A stretch of 64,000 bases of DNA. Source: JAXGQD01 sp040766665. GTDB taxonomy: Bacteria > Bacillota > Clostridia > Saccharofermentanales > Fastidiosipilaceae. This document shows positions 38,644 to 47,834 of the stretch, one piece after another. The translations under genes were made by a program, and so were the position numbers. Each line of letters starts with the position of its first letter. Within the stretch, counting starts at the first letter, position 1. Under the pieces are notes generated by a model that was not told the origin of the DNA, did not search any database, and saw only the letters and a program-made list of their open reading frames with translations. The stretch is taken from assembly GCA_040766665.1 (NCBI GenBank), contig JAXGQD010000007.1:62001-126000 (forward strand), read 5' to 3'.

Positions 38644-39375
38644 TTAGACATCTAATAATTTTTTGCGAATGCTGGCCGTTGGATTAATATCTGACACGGG
38701 CTGGCATTCGCCCCCGTCCTCAGTCTGGTTTGTAGTCTGTTCAGGCTTTAAGCGCTCCGCATAGACACGCATCTTCTCCGGAGAGAAGCATGCTGCCATG
38801 CGGTTCGTAAGCATGGATTGTTTAGGCGTAGTCAAAACTTCTCCCTCTTTCAGCTCGATTTCATCAATCAAACCAATAGCAAGAGCGTCCTGCGCACTCA
38901 TCCACGTTTCTGCGTCAAGGTATTTTTGAAGTGTTTCTCGGTTGACTTTGTCTCCGGCTTTGGCTTCATAGGCATTAATCAATGTTTCGTTCATCACCTT
39001 CAGCATTTCTGCGGTGTGCTCCATAACGCGGTAGTCGCCCTGTGCACCTGTGGAGATGTTGTGAATCATGAACGAAGAAGTCGGTGTACCAACTACTTTG
39101 TCAAAGCCCAGCATCAACAGAGTAGAGGCAGAAGCTGACATCCCGGTGACTATCGCGGTGGAGTTTCCTGCATACTTGCGAAGCTCGTTGTACATGGCAG
39201 ACGCGGCAATCACATCACCACCAGCGCTGTTGATATAGGCTTCAATGTCTTCTCCGTTTGCATCTGCTAGAAATGCTCTAATCATTCCAATAGACGAATA
39301 CGGAACTTCAAAGTAGTCGTATATCCAACGGTCCTCTTCGGAGATGATGTAGCCTTCAAGATTTATTCTTTTCAT
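38644..39375 (-). CDS. ClpP-like prohead protease
   Basis: A 243-residue Ser protease of the head maturation type. The Ser lies in GMSASASTLLML, the His in SFMIHN, and a downstream Asp completes the triad. SAGGDVIAASAMYNELRKY is typical of the ClpP fold. It cleaves the capsid delta domain during assembly. It overlaps the portal stop by 4 bp. Confidence 0.92.
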   Translation of the reverse strand: MKRINLEGYIISEEDRWIYDYFEVPYSSIGMIRAFLADANGEDIEAYINSAGGDVIAASAMYNELRKYAGNSTAIVTGMSASASTLLMLGFDKVVGTPTSSFMIHNISTGAQGDYRVMEHTAEMLKVMNETLINAYEAKAGDKVNRETLQKYLDAETWMSAQDALAIGLIDEIELKEGEVLTTPKQSMLTNRMAACFSPEKMRVYAERLKPEQTTNQTEDGGECQPVSDINPTASIRKKLLDV

Positions 39376-40605
39376 TTAGTTGCCCCTTTCGGTAAGTTTT
39401 GTGGAACACTCGATAGCGGAATCATGTTTCCGTTAATCGCGTATATCTGGCCACTGCCGTCTTCAATATTGTTCATGTCTTCTAATGCCCGGATTTCATC
39501 AGCATTCATCCAGCCGTCTTGTCTGGCGTTGTGGTAATAGGCTGTCCTGGTTGCGGTATCACCACGGAGCAGACCATTGACAAAGAACTTGGCATAAAAA
39601 GACCGCTGTTCAGCGGTTGTCAGTAAGTCTTTGTATATGGTCTGTTCTATTCGTACGGCCATTGGGTCTATCGAATCTTGTACAAATTCAATGTTCTGTT
39701 GCTCAATATTTGAGAATGTTGCCCTTTCGAGATCAAACACCTTATGAGGTGGAACACCGAAAGCCCTGCAAATCTCTAGTATCTGGAACTTTCTACTCTC
39801 AAGCGCTTGACTCTTATCAAGGTCTCGCCCTACTTGAGTGTACTTTGTACCCTCTTCCAAGAATGCAACCTTGTGTTGGTTCATTACACCTGCGTAGGAT
39901 TTCTCCCATGACTCTTTGAAGCGTGCATAAGCTTCATCACTTAATGTGCCGGGATACTCGATAAACCCTCCAAGATTAGAGCCGTTTTCAAAGAATCCCT
40001 TCGAGAAAGCGTTCAACGAAGCGGTCAGTCCTAAAGTATCAGCGGCTAAAGATAGGGTTTAGAGGGTCTCGCTCATCTGAAAACCGAAACCCTTGCGTGT
40101 ACATGAACTGGCCTTCATACAAGGTTTCACTTGATTTCTTACCAGTGCTGACAACAATGTATCTCTCGCCTGTTTTACGGTTGAAATATTTCGATACATT
40201 CGCTGTAGGGATGTTCCAAAGCTCTCTGATATAGCCGTTTTGGTCTCGGACTATCTTGGCGTAAGCTCCACGTGTAAGCATGAGGTTAACAACATACATG
40301 TGCCAAAACTCATACGCTGTTGTATCTCGGTTTGGCATCTTGCTCAAAAGCCTGTATATACTGTGGTCTTTGGCTTTTGTCTTCCCCTTGTTGGTATCTT
40401 GCATCAAGGCCAGAGGAAGTGAAGCCATTTGTCTTAGCCACCACATCAACGCAACGGATTACAGTGGCAATCTGAATAGCCGAATTAGCCGAAACTGTAA
40501 TACCTCTGCCAGACAAATATGCAGACCAGCCACGATCGTCCGAAACAGCAGGGAGATTAGTTGTGTTGCGAAACTCAAAGTCCGTCCAAACAGTTTTATT
40601 TTCAT
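39372..40605 (-). pseudogene. portal protein, three frameshifts
   Basis: From ATG at 40605, joined frames read MKIKLFGRDFEFRNTTNLPA, GRGITVSANSAIQIATVIRC, then MASLPLALMQDTNKG, and after the last break AADTLGLTASLNAFSKGFFEN. These match HK97-family portals. Corrections are one G added at 40582-40583, one A removed at 40428-40430 and one T removed at 40048-40050; the result is 410 codons plus stop. The portal forms the dodecameric DNA gate. All three sites are short homopolymers. Confidence 0.87.
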
Positions 40606-42153
40606 ACCACCCTTATCCCTCTACTCTCGTATGCTGACCGCTTCTGTTCCAACTTCACAGCGGCCGCCATTGCGTTAATCCACGCAACTACTATGTCGCT
40701 CAATTCGTTCAAAGCTTTTATTCTTCATAGGTTTAATATTCTCGTTCCCATCCGTAGCAACAACCACATTACCGAAGCACCAGCGCGCGGCCGGATTGTC
40801 CTCATGTGTTAATTCACCCTTAAGCATGAGCTGCTCAATCTTCTTCATGCCTGGGCTCATTCCTGTAATGGTCTGCTCTATTTCGATTGACTTAATGCCT
40901 TTTCTCTGTAGGTTCTGTGTCATCATGGTGGAGTTCCATTTATCCACACATAGATAACGCACCTTGTACATTGCGTTAATGTTCTCTATCTCGTTTTGCA
41001 CTCTCGCATAGTCAACAGCGTTTCCTTCTGTGGAAATGAGGTAGCCATCATCTATCCAATCGTCATAAGGGACTTTGTCTCTGTTCACTCTTTCCTTCAT
41101 AGACTCGGCAGGAACAAACGTGCGAAAAATAACGCGCCAGTCGTCTAGCCCTTTCTGCGGAGGAAACACAACTGCAATCGCGGTGAGGTCAGTAGTAGAC
41201 GAAAGGTCAAGCCCTACATAACAGTACAATCCTTTGAGCTCTGCTTCTTTCCAATCGCCTATTGTCTTGTCCCAAAGTGGAAGTGGAAGCCAGCCTAAGC
41301 GCTTGACCGCCACCCATTGATTTAGTCGAAGCCACCTGAAAAGCTTCTCACGTGCTGCGCTGTCTTTTGCCTCTTTGGCTTCCAATCGCACATTTTCAAC
41401 ATCTATCGAAACGCCAAGATTAGGATTAGCATCAAACCAAACTGACTCATCAAAGATGTTTGCATCAGTAGGCGCGCCAAATATTCGCACATGCCACGAC
41501 TCATCTATTAATGTGCCGTTTTTTATACGTTCAGCCTTGTCGTGTACTTCCCAGCCAATAGACTTCTTGTCTGGATCATCACCAGCTGTTGTGATTACCC
41601 ACCACAAAGGCTCTTTACGTGCAGCACCGGCACCAAACGTCATGACATCCCATAAGTCTCTATTGGGCTGTGCATGTAGCTCGTCAAAAATAACAACAGT
41701 AGGATTGATACCGTGTTTGGTGTACGCCTCAGCAGACAGCACTTTCAAATAGGTATCCGTCTCACTATTGCGTATGGTTTTATTGCTGTCGGTGATTACC
41801 AGAACTTCTGTCAGACTCTCATCTTGTTCAATCATTTGTTTGGCTGCTTTGTAGACAAGCCCTGCTTGCTCACGATCCGCAGCGCAACAATAGATTTGTC
41901 CTCCAGGCGGATCGTTAAAAAGATGATAGATAGCTATAGCAGCAGCTATCTCCGTCTTGCCGTTCTTTTTAGGAATTTCCCAATAGGCGTATCGAGTAAC
42001 TCGCCTGCCAAGTTCATTGACGCTTCCGTAAACTTCTGACAATGCCTCTGCTTGCCATTTCTGAAGATTGAACTCTTGGCCAAAAAAGTCGCCAGTATGA
42101 TGCAAGCATTTAATGAACTCTATGACATCATTCGCTTTATCTTTGTTGAACAC
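40602..42153 (-). pseudogene. terminase large subunit, frameshift near the C-terminus
   Basis: The long frame (42153-40675) holds the ATPase motifs: YWEIPKKNGKTEIAAAIAIY (Walker A-like), VVIFDELHAQPN (Walker B), and a nuclease with YVGLDLSSTTDLTAI. It ends abnormally at HSSCVD. Removing one T at 40702-40703 restores SDIVVAWINAMAAAVKLEQK to a stop that overlaps the portal start (ATGA); the total is 516 codons plus stop. It packages DNA into proheads. Confidence 0.9.
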
Positions 42154-42156
42154 ATC

Positions 42157-42696
42157 TTATCGAGCCTCTTTTCTTGCCTTGTAGGCAGCAATGCCGGATG
42201 TTGCTTTCTTCTCTTCAGGCTTCTTAGGTATTGCCCTCATCTGAGATACAAGCGTCATGAGGTTATCCTTCTCGATCGCAAGAAGCATCCTGCGCTTGGA
42301 GTCCAATAGCTTGCTGTTGTCAAGAACTTGCTTATTCAAAGCAATCACCATATCAAAGTAATCGCTTGCATCAATCTCTTTGTTTCGTTCATATAAGTCA
42401 TCAAGCAACTTGTGAAGCCTGACATCTTCTGTTTGTGCTGAGTCGCACTCTGCCAGTAACACACAGTAGCGATTAAGTACCGGCTCAAGCAAAGCATCAT
42501 TCTTATCAATGGCCGCGTATAGTTTCTTCAGTCGAAGCCAATACTTATGCGAAACAGGGTTATCCCTTGTCTCTGGCCATTCACGCATAGAAGAGCCTGT
42601 AACAAGAAGCGATTCGGCTTGCTTGCGCTGTTCTATCTCGGCTTTAGTCCTGTGGCCTTTAACCAATGCAATGGGTTTAGGTCTGCTGTCTGGCAT
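42157..42696 (-). CDS. terminase small subunit (P27 family)
   Basis: A 179-residue DNA-binding subunit from ATG at 42696, with AAGGAGT upstream. MPDSRPKPIALVKGHRTKAE at the start and the helical core with YWLRLKKLYAAIDKNDAL and LLDSKRRMLLA fit the P27 small terminase family. It lies 3 bp before the large subunit gene. Confidence 0.8.
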   Translation of the reverse strand: MPDSRPKPIALVKGHRTKAEIEQRKQAESLLVTGSSMREWPETRDNPVSHKYWLRLKKLYAAIDKNDALLEPVLNRYCVLLAECDSAQTEDVRLHKLLDDLYERNKEIDASDYFDMVIALNKQVLDNSKLLDSKRRMLLAIEKDNLMTLVSQMRAIPKKPEEKKATSGIAAYKARKEAR

Positions 42697-42798
42697 TAGA
42701 ATCACTCCTTTCGGACTCCCACACTGGGAGAAAATTGTGTAAAGAGTTTGGCCCCCGGTCTAGGGCAGAAACAAAATAGAGATTGTATGCCCCCTACC

Positions 42799-43200
42799 CT
42801 ACGCCCTGTAATTATTTATATCTGCTTGGTTGCTGTCGTAGGCTCTGCCTTCTATAACTTCATGACATTGGTTGCATAGCGCTACAAGGTTACTTTCTGC
42901 GTACTTGTCCCCACCACCACGGAGGGGGGTGCGGTGGTGGATTAGTACAGAATTTTTAGTAAAGCCATGTGATAGGCACCTTATGCAGAGCGGATGCTTC
43001 TGCAGATAGTTCTTTCTAAACTTCTGCCAGTTAGCGTCATAACCGCGTTCTGTTGATGAACCGCGCTTCTTATAGTAGGTGGCGGTTCTCTCTTGCTTTC
43101 TTTGCTGGTGTAGGGGTAGGTGTTCTTCACAGTAGCTACCCTTATCTATTAATTCATCACAGCCAGAATGCTTGCAGAATGATAATGCTCTTTGTGCCAT
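42799..43200 (-). CDS. HNH endonuclease (phage packaging type)
   Basis: A 133-residue protein from the ATG at 43200 (GAGGTG upstream); an upstream in-frame ATG would extend into the structured region. It has N-terminal Cys residues, RGYDANWQKFRKNYLQKHPLC, then VLIHHRTPLRGGG and LVALCNQCHEV (HNH/ββα-metal). HNH proteins beside the terminase assist cos cleavage in HK97-type phages. Confidence 0.87.
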   Translation of the reverse strand: MAQRALSFCKHSGCDELIDKGSYCEEHLPLHQQRKQERTATYYKKRGSSTERGYDANWQKFRKNYLQKHPLCIRCLSHGFTKNSVLIHHRTPLRGGGDKYAESNLVALCNQCHEVIEGRAYDSNQADINNYRA

Positions 43201-43339
43201 GTTCACCTCATAATAAAAAGCGGCAGCACCGGTCCACACTGGCTGCCATGAAATCAGGCACAGCCGGAGGGAGCAGGGAGACGCTGTGTGAGTTCTTATG
43301 TCTTCAGCCTTGTCGACTGCCGGTGCTTTTACCGCAAAA

Positions 43340-43386
43340 GAAAAGCACCCCACCTGGTTCGCATTGCTAAGAGGCGTGTGGGGTAC
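43340..43386 (-). terminator. terminator or attenuator before the late genes
   Basis: On the minus strand ACCCCAC and GTGGGGT form a stem with a long loop, followed by GCTTTTCTTTT. It lies between the late regulator gene and the HNH gene, so read-through here could control the late operon. Confidence 0.6.
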
Positions 43387-43389
43387 TGT

Positions 43390-43545
43390 CTAAAATAATG
43401 GAGCACTGTTGACCACTTGCCCCATGTGGCGAATATGGCATTACGCGCTGGCCATATCCAAGTTATCTAAATGGTAATGCGCCTGGTCTCCCTCGGCGCA
43501 TCTATACATTTGGAGTTTACGACATACCATTGTGTTTTTCAAGGC
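43390..43545 (-). promoter_or_regulatory. structured noncoding region upstream of the late operon
   Basis: Read leftward, it holds three hairpins in a row: TGCGCC/GGCGCA (about 43479-43501), ATATGGC/GCCATAT (43431-43455) and CCAC/GTGG. GCATTAC and GTAATGC also pair over a longer range. No ORF is seen. It may contain the late promoter, a cos site or an RNA leader; the sequence alone does not decide. Confidence 0.5.
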
Positions 43546-43549
43546 TTTT

Positions 43550-44002
43550 TTATCGAATTGTGTTGTGACTTTTTCCGTATTCTTCTAGCGCTATGCGATG
43601 TTGATGCCTTGTCCAGTCGTAAGAAAGCTTAAGTGCTTTGGCAATATCATATAGCGCTCTGCCGTGTAGCCAATGATGCCGCAGAATTGTTTGATGCTGC
43701 ACAAGAAGCACTTCGCTAATGTTTTCGGCAAGCTCCATGTATAAGTTTTCTCTTTCACGCTGCATACGGCGTAGTTCTTGTTGCATGTCCACAAGCTTAC
43801 ACATGATGTCTTCTGGTCCATTGTTCGCTGCCTGCACTTGCACATTGTCAGGGTCAAGGGGTCTGGTGAACTGCTCTGCTTTGGCTCTGAGCGTATCTAT
43901 TCTTGCCAAGTAGCGATTAATAGCAATGTGCGCATTTTTATACCTGATCAGGTCCTTGCGTGCAAAATCCCGCCACTCTCGTCTTTGTAAGCTATCTATC
44001 AT
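43550..44002 (-). CDS. sigma factor-like late transcription regulator
   Basis: A 150-residue protein. The C-terminal part (ILRHHWLHGRALYDIAKALKLSYDWTRHQH, given by its first residues) is a sigma-region-4-like helix-turn-helix. The middle is a helical segment with LVDMQQELRRMQRERENLY. Such proteins (ArpU/DUF1492-like) sit at the end of early regions in Bacillota phages and turn on late genes. Confidence 0.75.
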   Translation of the reverse strand: MIDSLQRREWRDFARKDLIRYKNAHIAINRYLARIDTLRAKAEQFTRPLDPDNVQVQAANNGPEDIMCKLVDMQQELRRMQRERENLYMELAENISEVLLVQHQTILRHHWLHGRALYDIAKALKLSYDWTRHQHRIALEEYGKSHNTIR

Positions 44003-44189
44003 GCATCCCCTCCAGCTCTCTGATTTCCTTCTTCAACCGATTAATTCCGACGCCAATCTTATTTACTTCCGCGTGATACGGTGAGAGGTATGTTTTTCTG
44101 CGCTGAAGATTGAAGCAATCGTGCTTAAAGAACTCTAGCTTGTTTTCCTCCCACCGTAGCTCACACCGTGCTCGCTCAAGCGGTGTCAT
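43992..44189 (-). CDS. small hypothetical phage protein (MTPLERAR type)
   Basis: A 65-residue basic helical protein starting MTPLERARCELRWEENKLEF. Its first residues resemble the small ORF at 45356-45466 (MTPLEEARRELDIYRLQLRF), so they may be duplicates. It overlaps both neighbours. Function unknown. Confidence 0.6.
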   Translation of the reverse strand: MTPLERARCELRWEENKLEFFKHDCFNLQRRKTYLSPYHAEVNKIGVGINRLKKEIRELEGMHDR

Positions 44190-44428
44190 GGCTCAGCCTC
44201 TAGCAACTTAGTAATTCCCTTGCGCACCATTTCAGCGCTTGCTTGCTTAACAACTCTGTCAATTATTTCTTCTTTTTGCTTGTAGATAACATCTCTAACT
44301 GCTTGTTTTATCTCACTTTTAATCATTCTTGATTCGCGTGTTACGGTATCAAGATACAGTCCGCTTGCAATCTTGCTATGCAGCATATCTTTTATTTCTT
44401 TTTCGTCTAAATTAATTTCTATTTTCAT
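44186..44428 (-). CDS. small hypothetical phage protein
   Basis: An 80-residue Lys/Glu-rich helical protein (MKIEINLDEKEIKDMLHSKI). The ATG overlaps nothing upstream and lies 3 bp after the YopX gene. No motif recognised. Confidence 0.6.
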   Translation of the reverse strand: MKIEINLDEKEIKDMLHSKIASGLYLDTVTRESRMIKSEIKQAVRDVIYKQKEEIIDRVVKQASAEMVRKGITKLLEAEP

Positions 44429-44431
44429 TAT

Positions 44432-45130
44432 TTAGTCCTCCACCTTTTCAACTTTGTAATCAGGATTATCATGGATGGTGCCGATGATTTCCGCGTCATT
44501 ATCTAAATAATCCCATAGCGTGAAACACACGTTGTGTACCCTAAACGCACCATCAACGAACTCAACCACTGAATGAACGCTTTCACCATCGCTATTTATC
44601 CAGCGAACAATATCTCCCTCGTAAATCTCAACCCCGTTCTTGTCTTTTTGTCCTGTGTATTGTCCAACGGTTTCGCTTGACACCCAATAATCCTCTTGCT
44701 CCAGCAAATCAACCATGATTATGCTTTTGTCTTTTGAATATCTGGAATAATCGCCAAACACCCACTCCCCGTTGTCTATTCGTTTCCCTCGGAACTTAAT
44801 CTCTCTCATTCTTCGCTCCTCCACCTCCAGCATCACAAAGTCTTGTCTTATCTTGCTGTGGTATTCATCCGACACAACATATTGAGCACCCTTGTTTGGT
44901 CTGCCGTTATCCCACTTTTTTACGGCATCTTCTAGTCTTTCAAAATAAATTCTGCCAAGAGGGTTTTCCTTACTTTTCAAATACCCGTTGGCTTCGTAAC
45001 AGACCTTTTCGGCAAGATATAGTCTTTGTCGCAGTTCTTGTATGTATGCTTCCTGCTCGTCTGCTTGTCGGTCTGTTTCTTCAAATAGTTTCAAAATCTT
45101 CTCTTTAAGTTCTCTCTCAATATCCATCAC
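44432..45130 (-). CDS. YopX family protein with an N-terminal coiled segment
   Basis: The C-terminal 125 residues match YopX: MREIKFRGKRIDNGEWVFGD, VGQYTGQKDKNGVEIYEGDI and IIGTIHDNPD. An internal ATG at 44809 has GGAGGAG just upstream, so YopX alone may be made from there. The first 107 residues are a separate helical region (EETDRQADEQEAYIQELRQR). Either this is a fusion or a stop between two genes was lost by an indel. Confidence 0.75.
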   Translation of the reverse strand: MMDIERELKEKILKLFEETDRQADEQEAYIQELRQRLYLAEKVCYEANGYLKSKENPLGRIYFERLEDAVKKWDNGRPNKGAQYVVSDEYHSKIRQDFVMLEVEERRMREIKFRGKRIDNGEWVFGDYSRYSKDKSIIMVDLLEQEDYWVSSETVGQYTGQKDKNGVEIYEGDIVRWINSDGESVHSVVEFVDGAFRVHNVCFTLWDYLDNDAEIIGTIHDNPDYKVEKVED

Positions 45131-45137
45131 TCAATCC

Positions 45138-45338
45138 TCACATATCCATTATTGATTTGCAGTTTTCGCATATCATAAACTCAACTTTGCCGACTTTCTG
45201 ATAAGTGAGTTTTTTGACTTTCACTCCACACATGCCACATTCACCCGTCTTATTTTTATTGCCTAGTTCTACAGGCGGCACTTCCGATTTCAAGTATTTC
45301 TCTGCGATTCCTTTTGTCCAACTGTCTTTTTTATCCAT
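45138..45338 (-). CDS. small zinc-ribbon protein
   Basis: A 66-residue protein with CGMCGVKVKKL and MICENCKSIMD, a CxxC-x(n)-CxxC zinc ribbon. It belongs to a cluster of small Cys-rich early phage proteins. Function unknown. Confidence 0.65.
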   Translation of the reverse strand: MDKKDSWTKGIAEKYLKSEVPPVELGNKNKTGECGMCGVKVKKLTYQKVGKVEFMICENCKSIMDM

Positions 45339-45355
45339 CGCTCAAACCTCCTCCA

Positions 45356-45466
45356 CTATTTCAACTTTGTAATTTGTCTCCATTGAATCAGACCATCGTA
45401 TTGCAGAAATCTAAGCTGTAACCTGTAGATATCAAGCTCTCTTCTGGCTTCCTCAAGCGGTGTCAT
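45356..45466 (-). CDS. tiny hypothetical phage protein
   Basis: A 36-residue ORF, MTPLEEARRELDIYRLQLRF..., overlapping the stop of the gene before it (ATGA) with AGGTGAT upstream. Its start resembles the 43992-44189 protein. Confidence 0.45.
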   Translation of the reverse strand: MTPLEEARRELDIYRLQLRFLQYDGLIQWRQITKLK

Positions 45467-45852
45467 GGGCTATCACCTGATAGAAGTTCATTTTCTGTAA
45501 TGTGCTGATTTAGGTTTAGCCATTCGCTGTCGCACAGTCGCTTACCACATGATGGGCAGAACTCGAAATTGCCTACATCAGACGAAATTTCAAATCCAAG
45601 ATAATGCGTAAGTATCACTTTCCCTTTCAATGGCTTGGCACCACAACAAACATTGCACGGCTCAACGCGATAGTTCCAAGCTGCTGTAGCTTTTCGTTCA
45701 GCATCCATATCGTATCTTTCAACTTTGCTGACTTGGTAATAGCAGTCTTGGCATGTGATATCTGTTCTGTGGCTAAAGTGGCTGACTTTTCTGGTGTAGG
45801 TAATAATGTCTTTGCTACCACACATCTTGCAAGGTTGTAGATTATCTATCAT
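45463..45852 (-). CDS. double zinc-ribbon protein (Lar-like)
   Basis: A 129-residue protein with CKMCGSKD, CQDCYY, CNVCCGAKP and CPSCGKRL. The first half resembles Lar/restriction-alleviation proteins, including the WN near AAWNYR. Lar of Rac prophage alters type I restriction-modification; a similar role here is inferred only. Confidence 0.65.
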   Translation of the reverse strand: MIDNLQPCKMCGSKDIITYTRKVSHFSHRTDITCQDCYYQVSKVERYDMDAERKATAAWNYRVEPCNVCCGAKPLKGKVILTHYLGFEISSDVGNFEFCPSCGKRLCDSEWLNLNQHITENELLSGDSP

Positions 45853-46160
45853 CCCTCCCCCTCCAGTCGTCTACCGCAGTTCGGGCAGAAGTTATACGGC
45901 GTGTCGTATCCTCCAAGTTCATAGCCGTATTCGTCCGTCACGGTTTTGACCGCTGCGATTCCGTGCGATTCAATGCCAATACAGTACCAACAATGCCCTT
46001 CCTCGCTTGTTACTGACTGGCGGGCTATTTCTGCGTCGATTAGTGCCAATAAGGATTTATACAGCCCGTTATTAGGCGTTAGTGGTTCAGCCGTTTCTCC
46101 ATTCCAATAAGCAAGTGTGCCTATTGCTCCACGCATTTCTCGTAATTCTTCAATCGTCAT
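45849..46160 (-). CDS. small phage protein with a C-terminal zinc ribbon
   Basis: A 103-residue protein from the ATG at 46160 (GGAGGG upstream) that starts MTIEELREMRGAIGTLAYWN and ends with HCWYC and YNFCPNCGRRL. An upstream in-frame start would overlap the previous gene by over 100 bp without a site. Function unknown. Confidence 0.65.
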   Translation of the reverse strand: MTIEELREMRGAIGTLAYWNGETAEPLTPNNGLYKSLLALIDAEIARQSVTSEEGHCWYCIGIESHGIAAVKTVTDEYGYELGGYDTPYNFCPNCGRRLEGEG

Positions 46161-46347
46161 GCTCAACCCTCCTGTTCCATACCTCAACCGCTTCATCAAA
46201 TGTTTCGCCGACCGCTCTGGCAAAACATTTCGAACACATGACCAAGTAATATTCATCATCTTTATGTCTGGCATTATGAAATGCAGCGTGTGCCTTACCG
46301 CCGCAAAACGGGCAGGGTTTTAGTTTTTCCTGTTCCTCAATCGTCAT
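46150..46347 (-). CDS. Lar family restriction alleviation-like protein
   Basis: A 65-residue zinc-ribbon protein: LKPCPFCGGKAHAAF, VMCSKCFARAVG and ETFDEAVEVWNRR are the Lar pattern. I use the ATG at 46347, which overlaps the upstream stop. Lar proteins are linked to protection of phage DNA from host restriction. Confidence 0.75.
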   Translation of the reverse strand: MTIEEQEKLKPCPFCGGKAHAAFHNARHKDDEYYLVMCSKCFARAVGETFDEAVEVWNRRVEHDD

Positions 46348-46999
46348 TTTTCTGTACTCCCCATAGTGTTTCTGCAATTTCAACTTTCTTTGTAAGTTCA
46401 TTGACTTCTTTTTTGGCGTAAGTTAGCGAATATGAATGCATGCGCAATTCTGGATTATCTTTTAATCTTTGATGGTATTCCTCGGCTTGTTCTAGCCTAA
46501 ATTTGAAATATTCCAAGCTTTCTGGCATAGCGAGGGTTATCTCCTTTGCTTTCTGTTCCCAGTATTTAGCTTTCCACTCTTGTTCCTCGGCCTTGTTCAT
46601 GTGTTCGGTGGCTTGCTCAATGCGTCGCCAGTTTCTATCAATCAAGGCCCTATGCCGTTTTTCGCTATGATGGCCAGCCTTAATCGGCTCACCTAACGAT
46701 AGGAATTCTCGCCCCTCTTCTGCAGCTTTAAATCTTTCGTTGCTTCTTGCTAAGCTTCTTGCCGCTGCATTTTCGTATTTTTCCGCCTTCCTTTCGGCGT
46801 AGCTTTTTTCATCTGTTCTGACAATCGAGTAAAACCACTTTGGCTCTTCCTGTGTTCCTCTTCTACCAATAAGGTTGTATACTTCACACTCGACCTCTTT
46901 TCCGTATTTAGTCTCTAGGTAGATGATGTCTCCTCGTTCGTATTCTTCCTCGCACTCTGCTATCCAGACATTCGGGCAATATTTTCTAAACTTATTCAT
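46337..46999 (-). CDS. DUF3560 domain protein
   Basis: A 220-residue coiled, charged protein. The core SYAERKAEKYENAAARSLAR, PIKAGHHSEKRHRALIDRNW and MNKAEEQEWKAKYWE matches DUF3560, common in phages and plasmids. The N-terminal 60 residues are separate. Function unknown. Confidence 0.8.
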   Translation of the reverse strand: MNKFRKYCPNVWIAECEEEYERGDIIYLETKYGKEVECEVYNLIGRRGTQEEPKWFYSIVRTDEKSYAERKAEKYENAAARSLARSNERFKAAEEGREFLSLGEPIKAGHHSEKRHRALIDRNWRRIEQATEHMNKAEEQEWKAKYWEQKAKEITLAMPESLEYFKFRLEQAEEYHQRLKDNPELRMHSYSLTYAKKEVNELTKKVEIAETLWGVQKNDD

Positions 47000-47019
47000 T
47001 TTTCTCTCTTTCTATTTCC

Positions 47020-47415
47020 TCACACGTCAAACGGCAGCACGGTGTCATCTGCGTTGATCATTTCTTGTTCGTAACTCGGCGTATGTTTGCTTTTTTGATC
47101 GCCTTTGCTCTCGGTGAAATAAGCCTCTTCGACAACGACTTCTGTCTTATACTGCTTCTTACCTTCGTTATCATCCCAAGAACTCGTTTGAATGCTTCCT
47201 ACTACCGCGATTTTTGATCCTTTGCCGAAATAACGGCTGATAAAATCAGCGGTTTGCTTCCAAGCCACGCAGTTTATAAAGTCAGCTTGTCTCTCTCCAT
47301 TGGCGTTTTTAAACCTACGATCAACAGCCAAAGTAAAATTGCACACATTAGAATTGCTCGTACTTCTTGTTTCCGGGTCTCTGACCAAACGGCCGATAAG
47401 AATTGTTTTGTTCAT
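47020..47415 (-). CDS. ssb: single-stranded DNA-binding protein
   Basis: A 131-residue OB-fold protein from the ATG at 47415 (MNKTILIGRLVRDPETR). It has NFTLAVDRRFKNANGE, FINCVAWKQTADFI and the acidic tip DDTVLPFDV, which recruits partners. It overlaps the rusA stop by 4 bp. Confidence 0.95.
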   Translation of the reverse strand: MNKTILIGRLVRDPETRSTSNSNVCNFTLAVDRRFKNANGERQADFINCVAWKQTADFISRYFGKGSKIAVVGSIQTSSWDDNEGKKQYKTEVVVEEAYFTESKGDQKSKHTPSYEQEMINADDTVLPFDV

Positions 47416-47834
47416 TGTTTTTCTCCCCTTATGGTTACTTCTACTCTCGGATTCTCCGAGTAGAGTTTGATTACTGTGGCTGCGTATACTCTGCTGTCGT
47501 CTACCCATGCAAGTCCGTTCAAGGCGTCTGTGATACTCTTTGCAATATTGTCGTAGTCCGGCTTTACCGTATGCGGTATTTTGCCCTCAGCTGCTTCTTG
47601 TTGCTTGTATTTAGGCCATGACTTAGGTATCGGAAAATATGCTTTGAGTGATAGCAAAATTGGTTTGTCTTTGCTGATTTTGTAAGGCTCATTGCTTTTA
47701 CTTGCATAGAAGCATTGCCGTACTAACATTTCGTACTGGACTGTTTTTACGTCCGTGTACACCCCTCCACGCTTTGTAAATCTTGGTCTAGCTTTTGGAG
47801 TTGGGCTTCCAGGTACCGTGAAAGAGAATGTCAT
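47412..47834 (-). CDS. RusA family Holliday junction resolvase
   Basis: A 140-residue nuclease: FTVPGSPTPKARPRFTKRG, then KPDYDNIAKSITDALNGLAW and VDDSRVYAATVIK, with the catalytic Asp residues of RusA. It cuts branched DNA during phage replication and recombination. It overlaps the helicase-loader gene by 4 bp. Confidence 0.92.
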   Translation of the reverse strand: MTFSFTVPGSPTPKARPRFTKRGGVYTDVKTVQYEMLVRQCFYASKSNEPYKISKDKPILLSLKAYFPIPKSWPKYKQQEAAEGKIPHTVKPDYDNIAKSITDALNGLAWVDDSRVYAATVIKLYSENPRVEVTIRGEKQ

